From Wurfbainia villosa (Eukaryota; Streptophyta; Magnoliopsida; Zingiberales; Zingiberaceae), in contig CM046005.1 in the NCBI GenBank assembly GCA_025175895.1, forward strand, positions 64,132,325 to 64,196,324: a stretch of DNA of 64,000 nt, given 5' to 3'. This document shows positions 21,594 to 32,972 of this stretch, in pieces. The notes beneath the pieces were generated by a model. That model worked only from the letters and a program-made list of their open reading frames with translations. It searched no databases and was not told the origin of the DNA. The position numbers and the translations under genes were made by a program. Position 1 is the first letter of the stretch, and each line of letters begins with the position of its first letter.

Positions 21594-22662
21594 TAATATT
21601 CTTTATTAGAGAAGGAACACAATAGCAATTGTCCAGTTCCAAGACTAGTCCACTAGGGAGCTTCAGCAAATAAGTTCCGATGGCGACCGCAGCAACCTTT
21701 GCTCCATTGCCAACTCGCAAATTTGACTCCCCTCTGATGAGTCTTCTTCTATTCCTTAGCCCCTGTATGTCATTACATATATGTGAGCCACACCCAATAT
21801 CCAATACCCAAGTGTCTAAGGAAATAGAATGACAATCAATAACGAAGATACTTGAAGAGGATGGGGCATCGGATGCCTTCTTCTTCTTCATGGACTCAAG
21901 ATAAATCTTGCAGTTTCTTTGCCAGTGGCCTTCCTTGCCACAATGATGGCAAGTGCCCTTTTGTGTTGGTTCTGCCTTCTTGTTCTTCCCTTTATTCTGT
22001 TCCTTTGCCTTCCTCTTAGAACCTTTCTTTGAGGAATCAACTAATAGAATCGCCTTCTCCTCATGCTTCACAGAAGGCTCCACAGTCTTCAGCATATTGA
22101 GGAGCTCAGGAATAGTGGATTCTAATTTGTTCATCCGATAGTTTATCACAAATTGTGAGAAACTCTTAGGCAAACAATGCAGAATTAAGTCAATACTTAA
22201 TTCATGATCCATCACAAACTCGAGGGTGGCTAGCCGCTCGATGTACCCGTTCATCTTTAGCACAAACTACACTACAGACGAACCTTCTTGCATCTTCGTG
22301 GTGAAGAGGAGCCTGGAGACTTCGAACCTTTCGGATCTCGCTTGCTCATCAAACAACTCATGAAGATGGAAGACCATAGTATTAGAATCCATATGCTCAT
22401 GCTGCTTTTGCAGCTCAGGTACCATCGCAGCTAGCATGATGCAACTCGCCAGTTCAGAATCTGCCACATGCTTCTAATAGACCAACATTTGGTCTGGAGT
22501 TGCATCGTCCTTAGGAAGGTTGGGAAGAGGCTCTTCAAGGACATATGCTAGCTTTTCCACCTTGAGAACAATTCTCAGGTTTCTAAGCCAGTCCAAGAAG
22601 TTAGGCCCAGTCAATTTGTTTGAATCCAAAATAGTGCGCAAATTCAAAGACGTCATGATCAA
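21594..22662 (-). pseudogene. gag: Copia gag and protease start (element C)
   Basis: Three minus-strand frames in one phase (22662-22474, 22467-22267, 22263 down to 21594) form one gag interrupted by stops at 22474 and 22267. The N-terminus has MTSLNLRTILDSNKLTG and PNFLDWLRNL, typical of Tork-type copia gag; the middle has HHCGKEGHWQRNC, a CX2CX4HX4C zinc knuckle; then the protease begins with DTWVLDIGCGSHIC, where the catalytic DTG is DIG, probably inactive. It ends at D's LTR (21593), which removed the rest of the protease. Confidence 0.92.
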
Positions 22663-23934
22663 TCGATTAACCTAGGAATACAAAATGAGCATATATGAGA
22701 AAATGATTTTTAAAATGCATCAATATACATTTATAAATTCCATTCATTTTTCGAATTTCAAAAACCCCAAAATCACTTCGGGAGATCTTAGGTCCATCTC
22801 CGAATGGGTTGATATCCATCATAGATATGAATAACCTTGGAGAGAGTCCAACAAGCCATTCATAACTACGATGGTAGGTATCAAATATACCGATTGCATA
22901 TCATGTATATGCAACTATCACAATGTGCTATCAACTATTTGAATGTTCACACATACATCGGGTTGTTAACACATTAACAAGTATGCATCATATGCATAGC
23001 ACCCAACTTCACCTCCCTTTACATCGACCTTGGAGAGAGTTCAAAAAGTCGATGCTCCAGGTTAAAGTCAACCCATTAATCGAGGAATAGTTTTAATATG
23101 GTTAGAGTGCATTCAACCAATTAGCCCGGCTTAGAGAGAGTCCAACAACCAAAGCTAACGATTGACCTCTGACTCTTACCATATTAGTATTAAACTATTC
23201 CATGGTTTGAACATGTTCGGGTTCGAGCCGGGCTTGGAGAGAGTCCAACAACCCGAACAAGAAACGGAACTCTGGTTTTAACCATATTAATGGAAGGTGT
23301 AGACTTTAATATTGAGTTAGGGTTTTTATGTCTCATCCTCTTTGCATGTAAATAACTATTATCTACATGGCATGACATACATGGCATACATCTACATGTC
23401 ACGACACGCATGGCATAATGATATGCATCTAATGCAATTACATGGCATACAATTATGTCATGTACAATATTTCCTTATATGTCATAACTATTTATGAAAA
23501 TAAAATATGTTTAAGATTTGATTCTCCAAATCAAATCATGATTAAATTAAGAAACAAATTTCCAAATCTAATCACATATTTTATTTGTGGAAATAGTGGA
23601 TTAAGGAAAGTCAATTTAGGAAACCAATTTCCTAAATCATCAAAACTACTTATGGAAATAAAATATTTTTAAGATTTGATTTCCCAAATCAAATCATGAT
23701 TAAATTAGGAAACAAATTTCCAGAATCTAATCAAATATTTTATTTATGGAAAATATCACTTTCCATAAATACTTCCAACTTTCCAAAAGTGGAAGATTTC
23801 CATAAATACTTCTAGACTTTCCAAAATTGAAAAATTTCCATAAATACTTCTAAATTTCCAAAATTAGAAAATTTCCAGAAATACATTATGACTATCGCAA
23901 AACCATTTTACGATTATGTCGAAACACAATCTGG
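22663..23934 (-). other. Leader of element C, repeat-rich, non-coding
   Basis: Between primer binding site and gag. It contains four spaced copies of GAGAGAGTYCAACAA-type sequence (22839, 23032, 23131, 23236) and, at 23480-23920, tandem AT-rich units based on AAATCAAATCATGATTAAATT and CCATAAATACTTC. No coding region. Leaders of over 1 kb with repeats are unusual for copia elements. Confidence 0.75.
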
Positions 23935-23946
23935 GCTCTGATACCA
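23935..23946 (-). other. Primer binding site of element C
   Basis: GCTCTGATACCA, complement of the tRNA-Met site, one base from the 5' LTR start at 23948. Confidence 0.93.
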
Positions 23947-23947
23947 C

Positions 23948-24463
23948 TGTTGGGTTTCCGGCACCGCGGCGAGTGTGTGTTCGAACATGTTTCGTAAACA
24001 TGTGTACAGCGGAAGGAATAAAATAATAAATCTAATTTATTACAACACACACATCACACGCATGCATAGTACAACATGTGTAGACATAACCGTAAATTCA
24101 AATTTTGCAATAAAAGGAAACTTAAACTACGTACACCTGACGTATCACGTGTAGCGGGAAAGACATCAACCGGAACGATTCTCGCTAGAATCATCTCTAT
24201 CTGTATCCACGCCAAGTATCTTCGGGATGACTTCACTAAGTCACGAGCCTCGTCTTCGTACGGGTTACTAGCCTCGTGTTGAAGATGATGTGATCGAGAG
24301 AAGATCACGATCCGAATCAAAATTCGGATCCTAAATGAGTCCTCAAAAACTCGCTTCTCTGGAGAGGTATTCGTCAATCGTTTGACGAATCCTTCGTCCT
24401 CCACCTATGAGGATTACTGGAGATCGAATCCCCGGTAAGGAAGGCGCTGTCAGAGCTCCAAAC
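23948..24463 (-). repeat. 5' LTR of element C, left piece
   Basis: Begins TGTTGGGTTTCCGG; matches 9320-9838 of the 3' LTR. Interrupted at 24464 by element E; continues at 28759. Its last 85 bp are repeated on the other side of E. Confidence 0.93.
24379..24463. repeat. 85-bp target duplication, left copy
   Basis: From CGTTTGACGAATCC to GAGCTCCAAAC; repeated at 28759-28843, offset exactly 4,380 bp, with about three substitutions. The 3' LTR of C has this segment once. It flanks element E. Confidence 0.93.
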
Positions 24464-25686
24464 TGTTGGGAGATTGGGACGGCCGGCTAGAGGAGGGTGA
24501 ATAGCCCTCGAACGTTGGATGTCGGTATTTGCTCGTCTACAAAGAGATTAGCGCAACGGAAACAATAATGCAAGACAAGCAAATAGAAATACAAGAAATA
24601 AAACGCTAACAAGATGGTGTAACGTGGTTCACGGCTACACCGCTAATCCACGGTCCCCGATTCGTCATCGGTGAATCACTCCGCCAAAACCAATCCACTA
24701 ATGGTCTCTCCTTTGCACCAAGCTAGGTGGAGGTAACCTTTACAACCAAGATCACTCTTCTTACAATAAGATTGAAGTAAAGACAAGTAAGAAGAGTTTA
24801 AAGCTTGTGGGGCACTAGGAAGATTACTTAGAGCATAAGCATTAGCCTCTCAAAGGCTCACACCCTCTCTTTTTATAGAGAGGGTTGATTTCTTCCCGTT
24901 GGCCGCCACCAGTCGACTGCTGCCCTTGGCAGTCGACTGCCGTCACTACAACGACCTCCGAACACATCGGATCCCGACCGTTGTAGTCCAACGGAACACT
25001 TGGCGATCTCATCGATGGACCTCACGATCCGCCTCATCGGCCGCGCGATCGGCTACGAGCGGTTCTGCACGCTGACATCCTCCGGCGTCATTGTCATTCC
25101 ATGGCGATCATGGCTGCATAAACCCATCACGGATACTAGTCGAACACACTCGACTCGGAAGCGATCGCGCCATTACATGGCGATCGGTGTGCGGTGAAAC
25201 TCAAACTTAACATAAGTTTGAGCTTCCGGCGGTCGAGTAAACCTTAACCCTTGCGGTCAAGTCTCCGACACTCAGCCATTCGGCCAAGTTCACCTAATGA
25301 TCTACTTACATTTCACTCATTCTCTCATCTCACTCGAAGTCCCTCGCCGAAGCTCTCTTCGTTCGCGGCCACGTCCCTCGGCAGCATCAGGCGCACGACT
25401 CTGCAATGCTCCTTCGCGTCTCTTGCCTCCGAAGTCTGCTTCCTTGGCTTCACTTCAAGTCATCTCATCCGGCGGTCCCTCAGATGCTCCAAGCGCACGG
25501 CTTCCGAAAAGTCATCCTTCACCGACTCAAGGACCGAGGTTGTGAGGGTGAACCCGCCAAGGCTCCATGTGTGAATTACTAAGTCCTGCAAGACTCCAAC
25601 GCACATATCAAATAACAATACCAACCTAACTTAAACCCTTTGCCACACACATCAAAACCTTATTATGGCAAGTGATTGCCCTAACA
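24464..25686 (-). repeat. 3' LTR of element E (1,223 bp)
   Basis: Starts TGTTGGGAGATTGG and ends TTGCCCTAACA on the plus strand. It contains two CAGTCGACTG palindromes (24910, 24930), a minus-strand TATA box (TTTTTATA at 24870-24877) in the same CTCT...AGAG setting as SIRE LTRs, and GAGGAGGGTGAATAGC, the complement of the SIRE LTR end motif. Open frames of about 80-107 codons near 25251-25574 overlap each other and have no domain. Confidence 0.88.
24870..24877 (-). promoter_or_regulatory. TATA box in LTR of E
   Basis: TATAAAAA on the minus strand, flanked by CTCTC and AGAGAG as in the other SIRE LTRs of the window. Confidence 0.6.
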
Positions 25687-25702
25687 ATCTCCCCCTTTTT
25701 GA
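25687..25702 (-). other. Polypurine tract of element E
   Basis: ATCTCCCCCTTTTTGA next to the LTR, complement of the AAAAAGGGGGAGAT tract found in D and G. Confidence 0.88.
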
Positions 25703-26955
25703 TGTGTGGCAATCCGTTTAAGTTAGGTAAAAACATTTGATATAAATTTCTAAGGTAAGAAAGCATGTAAACATAAACATGATATAACAACATGCAACTC
25801 CCCCTTAATCCATGAAACTCTCTCAACAAATTCTCCCCCTATCATAATTTACTTAAACACAATTATTTCTCCCCCTTTGACACCATCAAAAAGATTAATA
25901 CTAAGTTATAAACCCATGGCATCAAGTCTAATAGAAGGAAAAATACCAAAAACATGTTTAAAATCTGAAATTAGAAAATATTTGACTTTTTCTCAGGTGA
26001 GCAATGATCATATCTATCGGTATGGCAATGATCGCACAATGGTTTCAAATTCGATTTTCGGTAATTTGTAAATGCATTAAAAATTCTAAAAAATTCAAAA
26101 AATCATGAAATTTTAGGAAACATATTTCTTGTAAGATTATTTATCAGTGAAAAATAGGTATTCATGAAAAATCATTATATTTTCACGTATTTGCCAAAAA
26201 TCCAAAAGCTTTAAAAACTACTAGGTTTTTTATTATGATAGTATCCATTTTAACACCTAGTTTCAGTTTGAATTGTTTCAAAACATGAATACACATGTTT
26301 TAACGTAAGAAATTGTTTTGAAAACATATGAAATATCCAACCATGATCTTTGGGCAATATGTCTATGAATTAAACATAAGCCTTCCCCATGATTAGTCTA
26401 TTATTTCTATTTTGATACCTTAAATGACCATCTAAATGCCATAGGCATTAGTGGACATTTGTATCATCCTAACATCTCACTCATGCTAAGTTTTCAATCA
26501 TGGTAGCCTATAGTGAGTGTGAGATGCATCCTATGGGGTATTTGTATATACTTAACCATCATATTCATACAATTCTATCAAGGTTAAGTATCAACCTAAC
26601 AATCCTCATGATCATAAAGGCATATATCAATTAATTCTATATTATGATCATGAAATACAAGTATTCATCAATTAATAATCATGCATTAGGTATTATATCA
26701 TGATAATAAACAAAATATCACCTAAGGCATGATTTAAACCCTATTTCTTATGATGATGTGCCAAATATCAAAATCATAAATCATGATTGCAAACATGTGT
26801 AACAATTACATCAATTATCATGATTTAAGCATTATTATCTATTTATAGGCACGTTATCATCACCTAACACTATTTAAAAATGTTGTCCCGCCATCCTAAG
26901 TCAACCAAAATATGATATAGGTCAATTGCATATGGTTGACTACCCTAAAGGTTTT
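25703..26955 (-). other. Non-coding interior of E between gag and 3' LTR
   Basis: AT-rich, with several CTCCCCCTT runs (near 25800-25875) that read as extra polypurine runs on the minus strand, and stretches related to the post-pol region of D and G (such as ATCTCACTCATGC... near 26470). No pol remnants visible on either strand, so pol was lost in the family, not merely mutated. Confidence 0.75.
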
Positions 26956-28695
26956 CTAACCCTTAAGGATGGATTTTGGAACCCAATACAAATTCTTTCC
27001 TATGGGGTTCACAAGATACTCCTTGGGGATCCATTTCCTAGCTATTACCTTCTTTTTATCTTGTCCCCTAGCAATTAGGCATTTATAGGCCTTTTCATTT
27101 TTCTTTTCTTTGTATCCTAGGCCTTTCTTATTGAAGCTAGCTCTTTGGCTCCCTATAATCATGTTCAAGGTGTTTGAGCCAATTGTGAATTTCTCTAGGG
27201 CTTTTGTCAAATAGTCTACCTTTTCCCTTAAAGCCCTATTTTCTTCTATACATGCATCACTAACATTAAATGGCATATATTCATGTGAGCATGCATCATT
27301 TAAGCTAGAAGAAATATTTTCATTTTCATTTAAGCATGCTTTTTCTAGTTTATTTTCTAGATCCTTAATTTGATCTAGCATGCTTTTGTTCTTTTTCTTG
27401 GCTCTAAACAAATCCTTAGTAAGACTAGAAATCATAGAAACTATTTTCTTGGGAGTTAGATTAGTTACCATAGTTTCCATGTCCTCTTCTTCTTCTTCGG
27501 ATGAGGAGGTAGAGGAGGCTCCCCCTTCATTTGAGCTCTCTCCACTTGAGCTTGATCCTTCATTTTCGGTGGAGGAGCAATCCAAGTCATCAAAGGCCAT
27601 TAAGGCCAAATTGGTGACAAAGGCATTCTCCTCTTCCGATGATGATGAAGAGGATGAGGATGGATCATCCCAAGTCCTTGCCTTGAGAGCTTTGGCCTTT
27701 CCCTTTTCCTTTGTCTTCTTCTCCTCTTCCTTTTTCTTCTTTCTCCCCTTCTTCTTCTTCTTTTCTTCTTTCTTTTTCTTCTCTTCCTTGCTCTTGTTTA
27801 GGAGGGGACAATTGTCCCTTATGTGTCCCTCTCCTTGGCAATTGTAGCAAATAATTTTCCCCCTTGGTCTTCTATTCCTATCATTTGATTTGTTAAATCT
27901 AAAACCTTTTAATACACGTCTTACCCTTCTTACCATATACGCTTCTTCCGTGCTATCCATGGAGGAGGAGGAAGAGACTTCATCATCGGAGGAGGAGGGG
28001 ATCTTCATCTTCTTCTTCCCCTTGTTTGCCATCAAAGCTACTCCTCTTGAAGGTTGGATTCTTGGCTCTTCTTGTATTCCTTCAAGCCTCGTTTCGTGGA
28101 GTTCCATTGTTGAGAAGAACTCCTCCAAGGTGCTCACTTCTAAATTCTTTGAGATATAGAATGAGTCCACCATGGAGCTCCACTTTGAGGACTAGGGAAA
28201 GGCATCTATGGCCTTCATTACCATATCCTGGTTGGAGAGCTTTTCACCTACACTTGACAAACCGGTTATAATTTCCTTGAAACGAGAATGTAAGGAAATT
28301 ACCTTTTCTCCCTTTTCTAGTTTAATGTTGTTGAGTTGGGAGCGAAGGAGGTCTATCCTTGCTAGCTTCGCCTCGGATGTGCCTTCATGAAGCTCAATTA
28401 GCTTCCCCCACATCTCCTTGGCACTTAGGCATTCTCCAATTCGGTTGATCTCTTATTGGGGAAGCACATTGAAAAGATGATGCTTGGCTTTTGAGTTTGC
28501 AAGGTGCTCTTCCCTTTGCTTTTTAGTCCACCTAGATTTCTCTATTGGCTTTCCTTCTTCATCCCTAGGCAAAACGAAACAGGATTCCATTGTAATCATA
28601 ATATCAAAATCCGTTTCAAAAAATACCTCCATTCTCTTTTTCCACCAAGAGAATTCGCCGTCAAACTTCGGTGGGTGGATGTTGGAGCCGACCAT
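26956..28695 (-). pseudogene. gag: SIRE-like gag (element E), two in-frame stops
   Basis: Starts at ATG 28695, 50 bp from the primer binding site. One reading phase runs to 26956, interrupted only by stops at 28453-28455 and 28192-28194. Features: N-terminal PPKFDGEFSWWKKRM, the GEKVISLHSRFKEI capsid segment, zinc knuckle CYNCQGEGHIRDNC, a long lysine/glutamate-rich tract, serine/acidic tracts, a predicted coiled coil (KKNKSMLDQIKDLENKLEKA region) and the SIRE C-terminal motif IGSQRASFNKKGLGY. It forms virus-like particles in this family. It ends at a stop where G continues toward protease. Confidence 0.9.
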
Positions 28696-28744
28696 TTTGA
28701 ATGTTGCTTTGTTGTAGCGGTTAGTCCTCGACAAGCTTTCCTTT

Positions 28745-28756
28745 GCTCTGATACCA
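28745..28756 (-). other. Primer binding site of element E
   Basis: GCTCTGATACCA, complement of the tRNA-Met site, 50 bp before gag. The LTR that should adjoin it is missing. Confidence 0.9.
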
Positions 28757-28758
28757 AC

Positions 28759-28843
28759 CGTTTGACGAATCCTTCGTCCTCCACCTATGAGGATTACCGG
28801 AGATCGAATCCCCGGTAAGGAAGGCGCTGTCGGAGCTCTAAAC
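28759..28843. repeat. 85-bp target duplication, right copy
   Basis: Directly follows the primer binding site of E and duplicates 24379-24463. A normal integrase-made duplication would be 5 bp. Confidence 0.93.
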
Positions 28844-30544
28844 GTCGTCCAAATGACGCTCCGACAAGAGGGAAACAAGCTGTCCAGAAAACTGGACAGC
28901 TTTGGTGGAGACCTTGCGCCGGCCAAATAAGGAAAGCAATGAGCTCACCTTGTTGCCAGAGCCAAGGACGATCACCGGAGCTCCTCCGGCAGCAGCTCGA
29001 CGCCGGTAAGTGGAGAAGACGGCAGCAGCTGGTCGCCGGTTGGAGGAGGTGGGCGGCGGCAATTGGGTTGGCACCGACTAGAGGGAGATGGTGGGCGGCC
29101 AAAAACTAGGGTTGCCTCAATTAGGGTTTAACAAAAACCCTTAAGCCCTATTTTATAGAGAACAAATTCTCTTAATGGTTATTGGATCATAACCAAAGGC
29201 CCGTTAACCTGCTCCATTAATTTAAGTTAAAATAAACCAAACCATGATGGTTTATTTTAAGTTAAAACGAACCGAACCAATTTTTGTTCATTTGTTTAAA
29301 ACAAACCAAACCCTTGGTTTATTCTCCTCCATTGGATTGGAACCAAATCAATTTAGTTCATCCATTATGTCTTCATAAGACACGACCCATTCACGCTTCC
29401 ATTGCGACTGAAACGATTTCATGCTCACTTCTTGTTTAGTCCAACCAAACCTAGTTTCTCTCGGTATGAGAATCTCATTCTCAAGCTCGTTTTAAATCCT
29501 TTGGATTACGCTCATTGTGCGTGTGACCAAATAGGTTCTCGGTTTACGTTGGCCGTCTATAATTAACCATTAATTATAGAACAATCATGAGTGGCACCTA
29601 GTAGTACATCATGATCCTCAATTAACCGAAAAGATCAATGGTTGATCCAGAACTATTTCTGAAACCCTTCAGCAGCTCGAATGAATCGTGCCCCATTCCC
29701 TTCACTCATCTTATACCCACTTGGTTCAGGACATGGTCTATAGTGTCAATCCCCACTAGGCTAACTACGTCACACCTAGCCCAGGTATCATTTCCTCATC
29801 CTACGGATTCTAGTTACTGCACATGTATTGAAGAGTACCTTACTCTAAACATGTAATGCTTTGGTCAAAGACTTTAGTAACAATCCGACGAGAGGCCATG
29901 GGTATACATCTCCTCGCAATGAGTGATGAATCTTTTATAGGCTATTCAAACACCTTCGATCACTTCGACTTATACCCAATCATCCCAGGTCCACATCTCC
30001 TCAGAGATGCTTGCTTAAGATGTCAAAGCATAAGTCTTCATGATCAAGATGACTTGAATACTGCAAGTCAAAGGAACATCGCACTTAAGCTACAGTAAGG
30101 ACTTCATTGACATATCTATATATGCAGAGAACCATATGAAGTCTTACGGTTGGTCACTCCAATGAACTAGTTACCATAACTAGCATCCACAATTAACTCT
30201 GGACATCACAATGTCTCCCGCCAGTGAGAATCAGCTGCTTGGATACACCAAGGAGTACACCTCGTGCTAGTCTCGACAGAATCAATGGTGTCCATATCCA
30301 TCAATTCATCGACTAGGGATAATTCTGATACATCACAATTACACATGTAGAGATACTCTCAAGTTGTGATCCAATCACAAATTCTCTCATGCTGTGAGTC
30401 ATATCGTGGACATTCAGTAAATGAGTTTAAGATCCAATCAAATACATGAAACCATGTATACTCAAATAGTGAATCTTCATTTATCATATAAATGGTTCAT
30501 ACATAAGGCAATTGCCTTAGGACATCTCTCATATATTACTAACA
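28759..30544 (-). repeat. 5' LTR of element C, right piece
   Basis: Matches 9754-11537 of the 3' LTR to the end (TATTACTAACA) and is followed by target duplication CATTT at 30545-30549. A minus-strand TATA-like site is at 29149-29157. Confidence 0.93.
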
Positions 30545-30584
30545 CATTTGTCCCCTGATTTCCATTGGTCCGTCTCCTAGCCAT
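30545..30584 (-). pseudogene. gag: Gag N-terminus (element B)
   Basis: Minus-strand ATG at 30584 begins MARRRTNGNQGTNE, which continues across element C at 9319. The basic start after an A-rich leader is typical of Tekay/Del gag. This small piece confirms that C was inserted 14 codons into B's gag. Confidence 0.85.
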
Positions 30585-30782
30585 TTTTTTTCTTCATAAA
30601 GTAAGACCAATATAAGGCTACTACTATTACTTACTTTCAATCATCATCACCTACATATGTAAGCATGTTTAACAAAAACATTCTTTACTAAGCATAGAAG
30701 AAGGTAAAACATATATGTACTTTCTTACTTGGAAGCGGCAGGATTGATGCTCGATATGCGTGTGGCGGAAGGGGGGGAACTC
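30585..30782 (-). other. Leader of element B
   Basis: About 200 bp between primer binding site and gag start, A-rich near gag; no coding region seen. Confidence 0.7.
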
Positions 30783-30794
30783 GCTCTGATACCA
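30783..30794 (-). other. Primer binding site of element B
   Basis: GCTCTGATACCA, three bases from the LTR start TGTAACACC at 30798. Confidence 0.92.
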
Positions 30795-31189
30795 TACTGT
30801 AACACCCCCCCCCTCTCCTTCTAATAGAGGAGGTGTTACCATCATACTTTAATTATTACCCAAACATGTCTCAATTATTCCATGAACTCACTTACACTAT
30901 TTACTAATTTAACTAATGCATGATTTAAACAGAAGGGTGTCAACAACTCGTAACAAGATCTAAACATGGTTTTGATAACAAGTATCATAATACTCTTAAC
31001 TTGAAACAGCGGAAGATAGAGAAATAACTCAACCCATAAAACAGCGACACACGACCGTGTTGAAAAACATGACCTGCCCGTGTTCACCACCCACGACGGT
31101 GTTGAAAAACACGGCCTGGCCGTGTGCGCCTCTGTTCACCCCAGAACGATAGTCAAGCACATAACATGAACTCTAGCACACTAGCACAT

Positions 31190-31410
31190 TCCAAGGTCTT
31201 AACATAACATAATACTAGCACGTTCAAAGGTCTTAACATAACATGATACTAGCAAGTTCGACATTCTTAGACACAATATGCTCACGCACATAACATGGGC
31301 ACTAACACATTAGCATGTTCAAAGGTCTTAACATAACATAAAACTAGCAAGTTCAGCATTCTTAAACACAACATAACCATTAGTAAATTCAGAGTTCTTA
31401 ACATAACATA
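31190..31410. repeat. Diverged direct repeats in LTR of B
   Basis: Five or so copies of a unit containing GTTC..AGGTCTTAACATAACAT followed by ACTAGCA. Spacing is irregular (roughly 40-70 bp). Confidence 0.6.
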
Positions 31411-32716
31411 AATTCTAGAATGTTCAGAATCGTAATCCACTGTTCCGCCGCCACACACACCAAGCACTTCATCCGCTGCCCCCTCTTACTCAAGCCTTGC
31501 TTTGCCCTTATCTACAGTATAAGGAATGCAAACTATAAGCAATGAAGCTTAGTAAGTACCTCCTATTCTCACAAAACATCGCCTTAGAAAAACATGCTAT
31601 TAGAATGTTTGCATGGAACACATGCTCATACTTGCATTTAAGAAAAATTCTGCATTAACATTTAGAAATACTTGCACATAATACAACGGTTAACTTTAGA
31701 AACCATATATACATATATACTTTAAAATACTAATCATTCTTGTTTGGGCAGCCCGGCATAGTACAAATTTGTGCGCAACCCTAATAGAATTCGGGGTAGC
31801 CAGCCACCGAACTTATTAGGACAACTTACTAAGGCGATCTAGGGCCCGTGAGCGATCTAAGGGACCGGTACATGCCACTTTAAAGTAAAATACTTTCTTT
31901 ATATATGACATACTGATTTTGCCATATAATAACATTTAACATGATCATACTCCAAAAACTAATATAGGAAGCCTTTCAAGACATTTGATCATGCTCTTTG
32001 TCCCCCAAAACTCGTAGGGGAAGCATCCTTGGATCTTATGTCTTGCTTCCAAAGAAATATACCTAAAATACCCATAAATACGAACAACCATAATTTGAAC
32101 AAAAACATATAAATCTGAACAAAACATGATAATAGAAGCTAGATGTACAAATCAAAGAGTTACTTATACTATAGGGGAGAAATAGCATCCTAGCGATCTT
32201 ATGTCTTGCTTAAAACGATATATACCTTACCTATACATCTAAACACACACATATAATCTGATCAAAATATATATCTAACAAAACATAGGAAAAGAAGCTA
32301 GATAAAACAATCGAAGAGCTACTTATACTGCAGGTGAGAAATACTTACATCCTCTCGCTATCTTACTAATATACCACTAGGGTTTTTGTGAGATGAAGAC
32401 CTTCCCTTGTTCCTTAGCCTTAGGAGTGATCCTCTAGCATATACTAAGCCCTTGAAATCTCTCTTGAGAACCCTAACCAAGAGCCCTAAGGGTTCGGATG
32501 AGAAGGCAAAACAAGGAGATGGAGTTTCTAGGTTTCGGTGGAGAAGGAGGAAGAAGGATGAAGAAAATTTTCGGTGGAGAGGGGAGAAGGAGGAAGAAAA
32601 TTTAAGTTTTCTCTCTCTTAATTCCCCTTTAATACTTAGGGAGATGAAAGAAAACTCCTTATCTTCTCATACTATTATTATATAATCTTTGTACATTCTA
32701 GACAAGAATTATCCTA

Positions 32717-32770
32717 TGGCCTAGTGGTATCAAGGCTATCTCCCAATTTAAAGGTTCATGGTTCAAATCC
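32717..32770 (+). other. tRNA-like pol III promoter boxes (SINE-like trace)
   Basis: TGGCCTAGTGG (32717-32727) fits an A box and GGTTCAAATCC (32760-32770) fits a B box, 43 bp apart as in tRNA-derived promoters. There is no full cloverleaf and no clear SINE tail, so it is either a decayed tRNA-derived SINE or an LTR motif. Confidence 0.5.
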
Positions 32771-32972
32771 TAGCTATAGTGAACCATATTTGCATTACAA
32801 GAGTTGACACTCTAGAGCATTTTTGAGGTATAGTTAATACTTTGAAAATAAAATTAGAACATTATCTTAAGAGGTTTTAGGATGTGTCAATAGAAATAAG
32901 AAGTTTGAAAATTTGATCTTAATTGACACATTTAGGTTAGAGTCAATAGTGTGTCAAGTTAAGGATTTTAAC

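Larger units (their letters stand above)
24464..28758 (-). mobile_element. Element E: gag-only SIRE-like element with a single LTR
   Basis: Minus-strand. It has a 3' LTR (24464-25686), a polypurine tract, a non-coding stretch, gag (28695-26956) and a primer binding site (28745-28756), but no 5' LTR: C's LTR resumes right after the site. No protease, integrase or reverse transcriptase is present; gag is followed by non-coding sequence. It depends on enzymes of other elements and is now a dead insertion. Confidence 0.9.
9320..30544 (-). mobile_element. Element C: complete copia retrotransposon carrying nested insertions
   Basis: Flanked by CATTT at 9315-9319 and 30545-30549, a perfect 5-bp target duplication. 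The 3' LTR is 9320-11537; the 5' LTR is 23948-30544, which returns to about 2,217 bp once insertion E and its 85-bp duplication are removed. Between them on the minus strand lie primer binding site, leader, gag, protease remnant, integrase, reverse transcriptase and RNase H, the copia order. A SIRE fragment (D) replaces the protease-integrase link. Stops make it inactive. Confidence 0.93.
4860..32972 (-). mobile_element. Element B: old Tekay/Del-like gypsy retrotransposon, nested host of others
   Basis: Minus-strand element. From right to left it shows a 5' LTR (from 30798), primer binding site (30783-30794), gag start (30584), gag pieces (9319-8733 and 6812-6256), aspartic protease (about 6199-5897) and reverse transcriptase (down to 4861). 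RNase H, integrase and the 3' LTR are beyond the insertion of A, outside the window. Three insertions split it: A at 4860, a solo LTR at 6813-8732 and copia element C at 9320-30544. Multiple stops show it is dead. The right LTR boundary is a judgement; the other borders are well supported. Confidence 0.8.
30798..32972 (-). repeat. 5' LTR of element B (right border tentative)
   Basis: Begins TGTAACACCCCCC next to the primer binding site. I place the far end at GGATTTTAACA (32962-32972) because its complement, TGTTAAAATCC, resembles the LTR starts of A (TGTAAAATACC) and I (TGTTAAATACG). The partner LTR is outside the window, so this border and its target duplication cannot be tested. The interior has short repeats on GTTCAAAGGTCTTAACATAACAT near 31190-31410 and pol III-like boxes near 32720-32770. 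No coding region. Confidence 0.6.

Noticed and set aside
27380..27847. 155-codon plus-strand frame with poly-Ser and poly-Phe
   Set aside because: Shadow of the lysine/glutamate-rich tract of gag in element E on the other strand.
32717..32770. Complete tRNA gene
   Set aside because: Boxes are present, but no acceptor stem or anticodon arm can be built from the flanks.
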